The notes: generated by a model not told the origin, from the letters alone. Positions 1 to 9,160 are shown, numbered from the stretch's first letter. The stretch: DNA of 38,902 nucleotides from an uncultured Clostridia bacterium (GCA_937894955.1 CALAXO010000145.1:1-38902), one strand, 5' to 3'. A program made the numbers and translations.

Positions 1-115
1 TCATGCAGAGATATTCCTTCTCGGTCTTGTACTGCCACTTGCCCTGTTCATCCAGTGGGCGCACCGTCAAGAGAATGTGAGCGTGGGGATTGTGACCGTC
101 GGTGTCGTGTCCCTC
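1..115 (-). pseudogene. MobA/MobL-family relaxase fragment
   Basis: The minus strand reads an uninterrupted peptide that contains GHDTDGHNPHAHILL followed by TVRPLDEQGKWQYK. The PHAH stretch matches the histidine (HUH) metal-binding motif of MobA/MobL conjugative relaxases, which nick the origin of transfer, and the RPLDE-G-W stretch directly after it is typical of the family. The frame continues off the left edge, so the C-terminal part lies outside the window. The N-terminal part, with the catalytic tyrosine region, is missing: at about base 107-118 similarity stops and the opposite-strand helicase pseudogene begins. It is a remnant of an integrative or mobilizable element. The family call rests on recognised motifs in a short piece. 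Confidence 0.7.
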
Positions 116-2700
116 CGCAATCCGCAGACGCAATTGCTGAAGATTCTGGAGAAAATTACAAACGCCGTACAGCTCCGCAAGGGCATGAATCTGAAAGCGG
201 CACCGGGCACTGTCCACGCTATGTATCCGATCTGCTCCGATTTTGAGCGTGACTTTATGTCCCTGACCTTTGTGCTGGCAACCGGCATCGGAAGGTGCAT
301 TTATCGCCTACCTATACACGCAGCACCATATCAGAAACTTTTTCGTGGTCGCTCCCAATACCACGATATTTGAGAAGCTGAAGAAGGATCTCAGTGATAA
401 CAACAGTGCCAAGTATGTGTTCAGGGGGGCTTGGCTGTTTCAGCACGCCGCCGCAGATCATCACGGATGAAGATTACCGTGAAAAAACGCTCTCCCTGTT
501 TGAATCCGATGTTCACATTTTCGTGTATAACATCGATAAATTCAACAAAGATGGCGAAAACATGAGAAAGGTGAACGAGCTCATTGGAGACTCTTTCTAT
601 CAGGCGTTGTCTGATTTGCCGGACCTTGTGCTCATTATGGATGAGTCGCACCATTACCTGGCAGAAAAAGGGGCACAGGCGCTGAATGAACTGCATCCGC
701 TGCTGGGATTGGAATTGACAGCGACACCGTTGGCGACCAAGGGGAACAAGCAGGTGCCGTTCAAAAATGTGGTATATGAATACCCTCTGTCCAAGGCAAT
801 TGAGGATGGCTATACCCGCACCCCATATGCCGTGACCCGCTCGGACATTGATTTCTATAACTTCGGTGATGAACAGCTGGATAAAATGATGCTGCTGGAC
901 GGCATCACCGGCCATGAAAGAACAAAGCGCAAATTGGAAGTCTATGCTGCCAATCATGGCAAGCCTGTTGTGAAACCGTTCATGCTCGCAGTTTGTAAGG
1001 ATACGGATCACGCAACCTGGGTGGAGCAATTTGTAAAGTCGGACGAATTCAGTGGTGGTGCATACCGCAACAAAACGATCATCGTTCACTCCAAACAGAA
1101 AGGCGCAGAGACCGAAGCGAACACTCGTCTGCTTCTGGATGTTGAAAACCCGGAAAATCCGGTGGAGATCGTGATCCATGTCAATATGCTCAAAGAAGGC
1201 TGGGACGTCAACAACCTCTATACCATCGTTCCGCTTCGGACAGCCGCATCCAAAATTCTGCGAGAGCAGATGGTAGGTCGCGGCTTGCGCCTGCCCTATG
1301 GGGAGCGCACCGGTGACCGGGATGTGGATGCCGTCATGCTGACTGCACACGATAAATTCAATGATATTCTGGTGGAGGCGCAGAAGGGTGATTCAATTTT
1401 CAAAGCCGGGAATGTTATTAAAGCAGAAGAGAATCAAACCCGAAGAAGTGGTCCATACCCAGCTGACAATAGAGACCGATCCGGATGCCGGGCTGGAAAA
1501 AGCGTATGCTCATACTCAAATTAAAAAGACGGATGCTACAGATGCACTGATCAAGAAGGCAGCTGATTTGATCAAATCAGGGGTTGAGCAGCACATTCAG
1601 CACACCCCTGCACATACGGTCACCCCTGTGCAGGCGCAGCAGATCGTAGAAACGGTCAAACAGAAGGTTTCCGAGGATAAGGACCCGGGACAGACTTTCA
1701 AGGAGAATGAAATGCCGCGCTGGCAGCATGGATGCTCTACCAAACCGAGGAAACGCACAGAGCTGCCGTGAACAAATTTATTCCGATTCCCCACATCAAG
1801 GTAACGGATGCCGGTGTTGAGGAATATGTGTTCGTAGGCTTTGATTTGGACATGGCAGATTTTACCCATGTGCCGATCAAGAATGAGCTGCTCGTTCAGA
1901 ATCTTGAGGATATGCAGGACCGCCAGCGCATCAAGGGCGGTGCAATCGATTTTGAGGGCTACAATCCGAAAAAGGTCATACCGGAGCAGCTCCGGCAGAA
2001 ACCGGAGATTGACTACGAAAAATGCTCCAAACTGCTGTTCAAGCTGATCACGCAAGTATGCGACCACTATGAAATACACTACGGCACCAATGGAACGCAG
2101 AACATCATTATGATGTATAAGCGTGATATCGGAAACAAGATCTATAAGCAAATGCTGCAGCACTTCTATTGTGAGAAAGGCTTTTTGCAGGAAGAGGCCG
2201 TCGGCACAAGAGATTACAACCTGCAGCGGTCTTACAGCTGTGCCGAACGGGTCGATCTTTTCTTCGATAATTATACTGGGAATATCCAATCAGTTCTGTT
2301 TGAAAGTGTCAAGCGGGGCGTATTCAGCGCCGCCAAGTTTGACAGCCGCCCCGAACTGGTACTTGCACGGGTGTTGGAGACGGACACCAATGTGCAGAAC
2401 TGGCTTCGCCCTGCTCCGCAGGAATTCAATATCACCTACAATCACGGGCATAACTATGAGCCGGATTTCGTTGTGGAGACCGACGATACGATTTATCTTG
2501 TTGAGGTAAAAGGCGAGGACAAGCTCAGTGACCCGGATGTTATCGCCAAGAAAAAGTGCGGTATCCGGTACTGCGAAGTTGCCTCTCGCCGGGGAAAGGC
2601 GAACGGTTATAAGCAGTGGCAGTATCTGTTTATTCCGTCCAAGCAGGTCATGCCGAACTCGTCGTTTATGCAGTTGGCGCTAAGATTTCAAGAAACATAA
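107..2700 (+). pseudogene. type III restriction-like DEAD helicase with C-terminal nuclease, frameshifted
   Basis: Joined across frames, this encodes a protein of about 850 residues resembling Res subunits of type III restriction systems. Visible motifs are a DESHHY motif II near base 640, LTATP motif III near 715, QMVGRGLRLPYG motif VI near 1270, and a C-terminal PD-(D/E)XK-like nuclease signature (PDF then VEVKGED) near 2460-2520. It is broken. Walker A is destroyed near 286, where GIG runs directly into the following helix (AFIAYLY) in another frame, consistent with a loss of about 14 bases. Further shifts lie at a run of six G near 422-428, near 1430 and near 1710. The N-terminus is cut by the relaxase junction. 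No modification methylase is present. The next pseudogene starts 17 bases after the stop with a strong AGGAGG site, so the two probably formed one defence operon. Confidence 0.85.
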
Positions 2701-2716
2701 AGGAGGGGGAGTCACA

Positions 2717-3657
2717 TTGTCTCTTGATATAATAAAAAGTGTATTCGAAAATTTGAGTTCCGGTACTAATTGATCGCTGCAATTGCTAAACATCAAGACG
2801 TCAAAACGCACGGGTACGGGTTATAGTAGCAGGCAGATTACCCTTATGCCCAGCGAACGGTTGGGAGTCCTGATAAACGATATAGTGGCCGTTTATACCG
2901 GAAATGGTAAGAAGGCAATTAATGCGTATCAAGCTGTGCGAGAGTATGATGAAACTACGGATGCGCGTACAAATTATAAACTCTCCTCTACCCACGAACT
3001 GATTTCTGCGTAATATAATGCATTTGTACGGGTTATTGCCGATCCCAACAACGAAGATGATCCCTTCGAATACACTTCGGCATATTTGTTGAAAGGACAG
3101 CTTAACATAAGTGGAGAAGATATTGGAATCAAATTAGTTTCAATGCAAAATCCTGTTATCATGTTAAAGCACAAATTTCTCCGAAAAAGAGGATAGTTTG
3201 AAGAATTGTCATATAAGATACTATCATTGAGACCAACAATGGGTATCCTTGTGGTCGGGCAGACGGTATATTTTTTGACATTAGCTGGAGAAAACTTATT
3301 TAATATGGAGCGTTCTTACAAAGCAGTATGCCATCGGAAACTTGAAGATATAGCGCAAGCTGATATTATCAATGGCATGGAAGACTTCAAGTTCGCTGCA
3401 GCGGCAGGTCGCAATCCTCGAAAGTTTATCTCCTTCAACGCAAACCGATTGACTGCGTTAAAGAAAAAGAGTGTTCGTGTGGCTATGGCAAGACAGTTCT
3501 CAATTCCCTTAGATGCTGATGGGGATAAATTCGATGCATCGGTGGAAGGCACAGCTGAGAAAATCGTAAAACTGTTGTGCAATAAGGGAATGATAGATCC
3601 GTTTGAAAAAATGGCAGTAGAAGTTGTGGCGCCCGTCAACGGTAGTGATTGGGCGGA
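2717..3657 (+). pseudogene. kwaB: KwaB-like (DUF4868) Kiwa defence protein, interrupted
   Basis: A TTG start at 2717 follows a strong AAAGGAGGGGG site. The frame reads a protein of about 310 residues resembling the DUF4868 family, to which KwaB of the Kiwa anti-phage system belongs. Recognisable stretches are ILSLRPT near 3212, VYFLTLAGENLFNMERSY near 3268, GRNPRKFISFN near 3406 and LLCNKGMIDPFEKMAVEV near 3570. Stops in the same frame lie at 2771 (TGA), 3011 (TAA) and 3194 (TAG). Around 2771-2815 the protein-like reading also slips frame and returns. Beyond 3657 the frame enters the next, membrane-type segment without a stop. The family assignment is from memory of the motifs, and the neighbouring four-helix protein supports it. 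It is almost certainly non-functional. Confidence 0.6.
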
Positions 3658-4207
3658 AAATACAGTGTCAGTAATAACCGACTTTTGTATGTTTTTCCCA
3701 CTTTGGATTTCAGTCCTATTTATAGATATCAAAAGCATCTTGGAGGGCAATCCAAATATATGGCCGGAGATTATAAGTGTTTCATTGATTCTGCTTGTTT
3801 CCATTATTTCGCTTGTTGTGCTAATGCATGAGCTAAACCCTCGGAATACAAGCAATCAACAAGAATACAGAATCGTTTCGGCGAAGGAAGAAAAGACAAT
3901 TACAGCAGAATACTTATTGTAGTATATACTGCCATTGTTTGCATTTGATTTTACATTATGGGCCGAAGTGGTATTATTTCTTGTTTTCTCTTCTGCATTT
4001 TTATCCATACGTCGCAGCTGTTTCCCGGTTAATATATTGCTTGAGCTGCTTCGTTACAAATTTTACTCTTGCGAACTTTAGAATGGCGATGAAGTATCGA
4101 TCGGCAAAATAGTGGTATGCCAAGAGGTTTTCTCGGCGCAAATTGGTGGAACGATTTCTGCACGGGCAATAAATAATGAGTATGTAGTTAAGCTGTCCAA
4201 TAAATAA
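3658..4207 (+). pseudogene. kwaA: KwaA-like four-helix membrane protein, interrupted
   Basis: The frame continues from the KwaB-like segment and reads about 183 codons to a TAA at 4205. Four hydrophobic segments are visible: VITDFCMFFPLWISVLF, IISVSLILLVSIISLVVL, YILPLFAFDF (after the stop) and VVLFLVFSSAFLSI. KwaA, the membrane partner in Kiwa, also has four helices, and the preceding gene looks like KwaB. TAG stops in frame at 3920 and 4079 interrupt it. The clear sequence coherence on both sides of each stop shows these are nonsense mutations rather than gene ends. The original start is not visible; a small deletion probably fused it in frame to the upstream gene. The KwaA name is an inference from topology and context. 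Confidence 0.5.
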
Positions 4208-4216
4208 CTATTATAC

Positions 4217-4262
4217 AAAAAGGCCACACAACCGACTACGGTGTCGGCCGTGTGGCCTTTTT
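4217..4262 (+). terminator. Rho-independent terminator after Kiwa remnant
   Basis: AAAAAGGCCACAC and GTGTGGCCTTTTT form a long perfect stem, extended by CCGAC/GTCGG inside, and the hairpin ends in a T run. It lies 10 bases after the final TAA of the KwaA-like remnant and marks the end of the old defence operon. The A and T flanks make it usable in both directions. Confidence 0.85.
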
Positions 4263-4333
4263 GTTGATACCGCTTGAGGATGTCGTTAGAAAATGATCGT
4301 TGTTTTCGATAATCCCTAAGTCCGACCCTCTAA

Positions 4334-4609
4334 CGTTGGGACTTTGTTGTGAAGACTGAAAATAAGATTTTTGTTATCGAAACGAATTTCTACGCATCAT
4401 CCGGTTCGAAGCTGAACGAAACTGCACGAAGCTATAAAATGATTGCCGAAGAGGCAAAAGAAATTCCGGATTTTGAGTTCGTTTGAATAACGGATGGTGC
4501 AGGATGGAAGGACGCAAAACGGAATTTGGAGGAGACATTCATTGTTCTTGAAAATCTTTATAATATAACCGACATGGAGAACGGGATCCTTAACAGGATT
4601 TTTAAATAA
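4334..4609 (+). pseudogene. DpnII-type restriction endonuclease, C-terminal fragment
   Basis: One frame reads RWDFVVKTENKIFVIETNFY, then SGSKLNETARSYKMIAEEAK, then FEFV, a TGA stop at about 4484, then ITDGAGWKDAKRNLEE and YNITDMENGILNRIFK, ending in TAA. This matches the C-terminal third of DpnII/MboI-type GATC-specific endonucleases, in which the E-T-N-F-Y and SGSKLNE stretches and a V-W-I-T-D-G motif are conserved. The TGA sits exactly where the family has Trp, so it is a TGG-to-TGA nonsense change. The N-terminal two thirds and the Dam-type methylases of such systems are absent; another TAA stands just upstream at 4331. It is a dead remnant. Confidence 0.75.
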
Positions 4610-4749
4610 AAAAGCAGTAGATTTGGGAGAAATACACAATGCCTAACGGCGAAGCGGATTGCAGCTCTCGATTTGATTGTCCGTGCAAAGATGATTAGCT
4701 GATTAGCATAACGACAAGTTAACCGATATGACAACTTTATGTGCAAGAG

Positions 4750-4786
4750 AAGCCTGCATTTTAATTTGAAGAAGTGCAGGCTTTTT
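4750..4786 (+). terminator. Rho-independent terminator before satD
   Basis: AAGCCTGCA and TGCAGGCTT pair around a 16-base A/T-rich loop and are followed by TTTT. Bases 4610-4749 between the DpnII remnant and this hairpin contain only short open frames, and I recognise no gene there. The hairpin separates the decayed defence block from the housekeeping operon. Confidence 0.7.
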
Positions 4787-4851
4787 GGCTGTATTGAACG
4801 CAAAACAAACGATAACATACCTGCAAATTCACGAAATCGTCAATAATCGGA

Positions 4852-4880
4852 TTGAACTCAGGTGCAAAATGTGGTACAAT
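4852..4880 (+). promoter_or_regulatory. SigA-type promoter for the satD-polA operon
   Basis: TTGAAC (4852-4857), a 17-base spacer and TACAAT (4875-4880), with TG two bases before the -10 (TGGTACAAT). Transcription would start near 4887, giving a leader of about 20 bases before the satD start codon. Confidence 0.7.
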
Positions 4881-4907
4881 ATTATAAGTATATTTTGCGG
4901 AGGCTTT

Positions 4908-5684
4908 ATGCACAACCCGGGTGAAACGAACAGTGAGCGGCAGTATTTTGCGCTGATCGGAGATATTATTGACTCGCGGCACGAACAAGATCGTTATGAT
5001 GTGCAAAAAAAGCTGCAATCGATTCTTTCTTCCGTCAATGCTGAACATGCGGCGCATATTGCGGCAGATTTTTTGATAACGCTCGGTGATGAGTTTCAAG
5101 GGCTTCTGTTTGCGGAAAAGGGTGCGGATCCGATTTTTGTTGCCGACAGGATAATTGACGAAATGTTCCCGGTTCGCATAAGAATTGCAATCGGTTTCGG
5201 CGGCATGGCAACACAAATCCGAAGGGAAGCGGCGATTGGGGCGGACGGAGAAGCATTTTATCGTGCGCGGCACGGAATGAATTTGCTCAGAAAGGCCGAA
5301 AATCGCGGCAGAGCGTGTTCAAGAATACTGCTTGACGCCGGAGGCACGGAATGCGATCGAAATATGCGGCGGAGGGAACTTGAAACCGGCGTGAATACCG
5401 TTTTGCTGCTTCTGTCCGCATTGCGGCGGGAGAGAACAAAACGGCAGAACGAGGCGGCAGCGATGTATGTTCGAAATGCGGTCACAAACGCTGCACAAAC
5501 CCAAACCGAGCTTGCAAAGCGGCTTGGAATAACACAGAGCACATTTAATATAAGCCTTTCCGTTTCAAATGCAAGGGAGTATGCCGAAGGTCTGATTGCT
5601 GCGGAAGCTTTGCTTTCGGGACTGAAAACCGACAGTGAGTTTTCGGAAACCGGTGATAAACAATGTGCCGATAAAACCATTTAA
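4908..5684 (+). CDS. satD: SatD family protein, cyclase-like fold plus C-terminal HTH
   Basis: A 258-residue cytosolic protein. I chose the ATG at 4908 because TTGCGGAGG lies just upstream and a promoter precedes it; the longer open frame begins inside that promoter. It matches the SatD family by YFALIGDIIDSR near the N-terminus and ITLGDEFQGLL near residue 60. Family function is unknown. The order IGDIIDSR, GDEFQGLL, RIRIAIGFGG, then AIGADGEAFYRAR resembles the strand-metal-strand-helix order of class III nucleotidyl cyclases; that resemblance is my inference. The C-terminal part has a helix-turn-helix-like run (TELAKRLGITQSTFN). The next gene, a DUF3307 membrane protein 34 bases downstream, is the usual partner of this family. 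Confidence 0.8.
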   Translation: MHNPGETNSERQYFALIGDIIDSRHEQDRYDVQKKLQSILSSVNAEHAAHIAADFLITLGDEFQGLLFAEKGADPIFVADRIIDEMFPVRIRIAIGFGGMATQIRREAAIGADGEAFYRARHGMNLLRKAENRGRACSRILLDAGGTECDRNMRRRELETGVNTVLLLLSALRRERTKRQNEAAAMYVRNAVTNAAQTQTELAKRLGITQSTFNISLSVSNAREYAEGLIAAEALLSGLKTDSEFSETGDKQCADKTI

Positions 5685-5718
5685 CTTGAATTAAAATACG
5701 ACAGCAGAGGATGAATCG

Positions 5719-6471
5719 ATGAAGGAATACACACTTTTGATGCTTGCGCATATGCTCGGAGATTATTATTTTCAACCGCAGTGCCTTGCAAAACTGAAGA
5801 GCAGGAACACACTGTATGTTTTGATTCATGCAGGGATTTATGCGGCAGTAATGTTTTCAACGCTGCTGCTGTGTTATTCGAATGCATATTTATATGCGGT
5901 TGCGGCCTGTGCCGTGACACATGCGGCGATTGACATTGTGAAGCAGCTGATCTTAAACGGCGCCGCAAAACGCGGCAGTTTGACCGTGAAGCAGGACAGA
6001 GCTGCATATCTTATCGACCAGGCACTGCACCTTTCAATAATTCTTGCCGTATCTTTCGCTTCGGCATTTTGCGGTGCGGGGCGCGGAATAGAATTTTTGC
6101 AAAATGACATAAAAAATCTCGTGGGTGTTAACGGCTTTGCAATGCTCAGCATACTGACAATGCTGCTTGCCGTGCTGAAGCCCGCAAATGTTTTTGTTCA
6201 AAAGGTGCTTGTAACCGAAAAGCCTGATGAAACGGTGAAAACACGCCTGAAGCACGGCGGATGCATCGGTTCGTTGGAACGATTTATAATAATTTGTATG
6301 CTCCTGCTCGGGCAGTATTCGGCAACGGCACTTGTGTTTACCGCGAAATCGATAGTCAGATTTAAGGACTTTGAAGATCGCTCCTTTGCGGAATACTATC
6401 TTTACGGAACGCTTCTGAGCGTTGCGGTCAGCATCGCACTCTTTGCCCTGCTGAAAATTTTCGGCGCATAA
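5719..6471 (+). CDS. DUF3307 multi-pass membrane protein
   Basis: A 250-residue protein with about six to seven hydrophobic segments. The N-terminus carries LLMLAHMLGDYYFQPQCLA, matching the conserved H-x-L-G-D-x-x-x-Q pattern of DUF3307; the acidic and histidine residues sit inside the first helix. Another conserved-looking stretch is THAAIDIVKQ near residue 75, with polar residues inside a membrane segment. AGAGGATG precedes the ATG by about 5 bases. It follows satD by 34 bases and precedes polA by 53, so all three are probably co-transcribed. Function is unknown; buried His and Asp residues would suit ion or small-molecule binding in the membrane, which is only inference. Confidence 0.8.
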   Translation: MKEYTLLMLAHMLGDYYFQPQCLAKLKSRNTLYVLIHAGIYAAVMFSTLLLCYSNAYLYAVAACAVTHAAIDIVKQLILNGAAKRGSLTVKQDRAAYLIDQALHLSIILAVSFASAFCGAGRGIEFLQNDIKNLVGVNGFAMLSILTMLLAVLKPANVFVQKVLVTEKPDETVKTRLKHGGCIGSLERFIIICMLLLGQYSATALVFTAKSIVRFKDFEDRSFAEYYLYGTLLSVAVSIALFALLKIFGA

Positions 6472-6524
6472 ACCTGTGACCGGCGGGACAACAGAACCAT
6501 GGATAACAACGGAGATAATATAAA

Positions 6525-9134
6525 ATGAAACTGATTGCAATTGACGGCAACTCACTGATGCACAGAGCGTATTACGCGCTTCCTAACATGACCGACAAAG
6601 CGGGTACGCCGACGGGCGCACTGCACGGCTTCCTTTCGATGCTGCTGAAGCTTGTCGATATGCGGCCGGATTACCTGCTTGTTGCGTTTGACATGCCGAT
6701 AAAAACTTTTCGACATGAAAAATATGCCGATTATAAAGCCGGCAGGAGGGAAACTCCGGACGATCTCCGCAAGCAGTTCCCGCTTTTGAAGGAATTGCTG
6801 AAAAAAATGGGCATTGCCGTTATTGAATGCGAACGCTACGAGGCGGACGATATTCTCGGCACATTTTCCCGTCGGGCGCAGAAGGAGGGCGTTGATTCTC
6901 TGCTTGTGACCGGGGATCGGGATGCTTTGCAGCTTATCACCGATAATGTGCACGTTCTGATGACGAAAAAGGGCATCACCGAAACCGTCGAATACGATAA
7001 AGAAACTCTTTTTGCCGAATACGGGCTTGAACCTGCCCGCATGGTCGATCTCAAAGGCTTAATGGGCGACAGTTCAGACAATCTGCCGGGCATCAAGGGT
7101 GTCGGCGAAAAGACTGCGCTTAAGCTGCTTTCAAAATACGGAACGATGGAATCCGTGCTTGAAAATGCGGAAAATGAAAAGGGCGCATTGCGGCAGAAGC
7201 TGCTTGACGGTGCGGAGTCCGCAAGAATGAGCTATGAACTCGGAACAATAAACACCGATGCTCCGGTGAGCGAGCGGGTGGAGGATTGCAGGTTCAACCC
7301 CGCTTTGCTTGCAAACGGCACGGCGGAGCTGACAAAGCTTGAACTTCGCGCCGTCCTTAAACGCGTGCGTGAACTTGCAGGCACGCAGAATCAAAATGCG
7401 GAAAACATGCCTGAATCAAACGGGAAAGATGCTGCCGAGGCACGAACTGCCGACTTCGATCTCCGCGATGTCAAAAGTGATGAAGAGCTGCAGGCCTGCG
7501 TTGATACGCTTCTGCAATGCACTGAAATTGCGTTCGATATTTGTGAACAGAGTGTCACGGTCGCTGCAATGATGCGTGAGGGCACGGTGCTTTTCAATGC
7601 CTCGGTCGGAGGCGATCTGTTCAGTGCGGCATTGCTGCCCGAACAGGTTCTCTGCGCACTTAAACCCGCCTTTGAGTCGGAAAAAATCAAAAAAACCGTA
7701 TTTGACGCCAAATCAAAACGGCATATCCTTGCGCCGTTCGGTGTTGCGCTCAACGGTGAAATTTTCGATGCCATGCTTGCAGATTACCTGCTTAACGCAC
7801 TGCATCCCGCAAAAACACTTGATGTGCTTGCCGAGGAGAGCGGTATCGGTGAGCGCGGAGCGGCTGCGCTTATCGTTTTGAAACCGAAGCTGGAACAAAT
7901 GCTTGAACGCAGCGGCATGACGGAGCTGTATCGGAATGTTGAAATGCCGCTTGAACATGTGCTGTTTGATATGGAGAGCGCGGGGTTCATGCTCGACAGG
8001 GAGGTTTTGAGTTCTCTCGGCGAAACCATGGCGGCGCGTTCCGAAGAGCTTGCGAAAGAAATTCACGCGCTTGCGGGGGAGAGCTTCAACATCCTTTCGC
8101 CGAAGCAGCTTTCCGTGGTATTGTATGAAAAACTCAGCCTTCCGCCGCGAAAGAAAACAAAAACGGGATACTCAACCGACAGTGAGGTGCTTGAAGGGCT
8201 GAAGACCATGCATCCTATCGTGGGCAAGGTGCTTGAGTACAGATTCCTGACGAAACTCAAGTCAACGTTCATCGATGCAATGCTCAAAAAAATCGGTTCG
8301 GACGGACGAATCCGCACAACCTTGAACCAGAATGTTACCGCAACGGGACGCATTTCAAGTCAGGAGCCTAATTTGCAGAACATTCCTGTCCGCACGGAGC
8401 TTGGACGCGAAATCCGCCGCGCTTTTGTTGCAAGCCCGGGCTGTGTTCTTGTCGGAGCGGACTATTCACAGATAGAATTGCGCGTGCTTGCGCACATCAG
8501 CGGGGACAAGGCTTTGATTGCCGCCTTCAACGACGGGGATGATATCCACACACGCACGGCGGCGGAAGTTTTCGGTGTTCCGCAGAACGAGGTGACGCGT
8601 GAAATGCGTTCTGCGGCAAAGGCTGTCAATTTCGGCATTGTGTACGGCATAAGCGCATACGGCCTTTCCGAACAATTGGATATTTCGCCGAAGAAAGCTT
8701 CGGAATACATTGAAAAATATCTTGACCGCTGCACGGGAGTGCGAAACTATATGAAAGCTGCGGTTGAAAACGGCAGGGAGAAAGGCTATGCCGTGACTAT
8801 TATGGGCAGAAGGCGCGAGCTTCCCGAAATCGTATCTTCAAACCGCAACACGCGGAGTTTCGGTGAGCGCGTTGCGATGAATATGCCGATTCAGGGTTCG
8901 GCGGCAGATATAATTAAAGCCGCAATGGTGAAGGTTGCAAACAGTCTTAAGGAACAGGGGCTCCGCGCACGGCTGATTCTTCAGATTCACGATGAGCTGA
9001 TTATAGACACGCCGGAGGAGGAGACGGAGCGTGTGAAGGCATTGCTTTCGGATTGCATGAGCAATGTTGTAAAGCTTCGTGTTCCGCTTAAAGCGGATGT
9101 TGAGTGCGGACACAGCTGGTTTGACACAAAGTAA
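6525..9134 (+). CDS. polA: DNA polymerase I
   Basis: 869 residues, close to the usual bacterial length. Residues 1 to about 260 are the 5'-3' flap nuclease domain, with FRHEKYADYKAGR, TGDRDALQL and the helix-hairpin-helix GIKGVGEKTALKLLSKYG. Residues 300-460 correspond to the proofreading domain, but the metal-binding D-x-E is replaced by AFDICEQ, so 3'-5' exonuclease activity is probably lost, as in Bacillus enzymes. The polymerase domain has motif A DYSQIELRVLAHISGD (D646), motif B around KAVNFGIVYG, and motif C QIHDEL (D823), ending in the typical GHSWFDTK. It fills gaps in repair and replaces RNA primers on the lagging strand. ACGGAGATAATATAAA precedes the ATG. coaE follows 26 bases downstream, a common arrangement in Clostridia. 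Confidence 0.97.
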   Translation: MKLIAIDGNSLMHRAYYALPNMTDKAGTPTGALHGFLSMLLKLVDMRPDYLLVAFDMPIKTFRHEKYADYKAGRRETPDDLRKQFPLLKELLKKMGIAVIECERYEADDILGTFSRRAQKEGVDSLLVTGDRDALQLITDNVHVLMTKKGITETVEYDKETLFAEYGLEPARMVDLKGLMGDSSDNLPGIKGVGEKTALKLLSKYGTMESVLENAENEKGALRQKLLDGAESARMSYELGTINTDAPVSERVEDCRFNPALLANGTAELTKLELRAVLKRVRELAGTQNQNAENMPESNGKDAAEARTADFDLRDVKSDEELQACVDTLLQCTEIAFDICEQSVTVAAMMREGTVLFNASVGGDLFSAALLPEQVLCALKPAFESEKIKKTVFDAKSKRHILAPFGVALNGEIFDAMLADYLLNALHPAKTLDVLAEESGIGERGAAALIVLKPKLEQMLERSGMTELYRNVEMPLEHVLFDMESAGFMLDREVLSSLGETMAARSEELAKEIHALAGESFNILSPKQLSVVLYEKLSLPPRKKTKTGYSTDSEVLEGLKTMHPIVGKVLEYRFLTKLKSTFIDAMLKKIGSDGRIRTTLNQNVTATGRISSQEPNLQNIPVRTELGREIRRAFVASPGCVLVGADYSQIELRVLAHISGDKALIAAFNDGDDIHTRTAAEVFGVPQNEVTREMRSAAKAVNFGIVYGISAYGLSEQLDISPKKASEYIEKYLDRCTGVRNYMKAAVENGREKGYAVTIMGRRRELPEIVSSNRNTRSFGERVAMNMPIQGSAADIIKAAMVKVANSLKEQGLRARLILQIHDELIIDTPEEETERVKALLSDCMSNVVKLRVPLKADVECGHSWFDTK

Positions 9135-9160
9135 AGCATTATCATAAAGAAAAGGAGGAA

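Noticed and set aside
421..1350. Long open frame of 309 codons on the minus strand
   Set aside because: It is antisense to the helicase pseudogene, has no ribosome binding site and reads as Cys/His/Arg-rich sequence with no known motif, typical of a shadow frame.
2717..4207. In-frame TAG/TGA codons as recoding (pyrrolysine, selenocysteine or read-through)
   Set aside because: TAA, TAG and TGA all occur in the same stretch, a frame slip is also present, and the flanking helicase and DpnII genes are plainly decayed. Decay explains it more simply.
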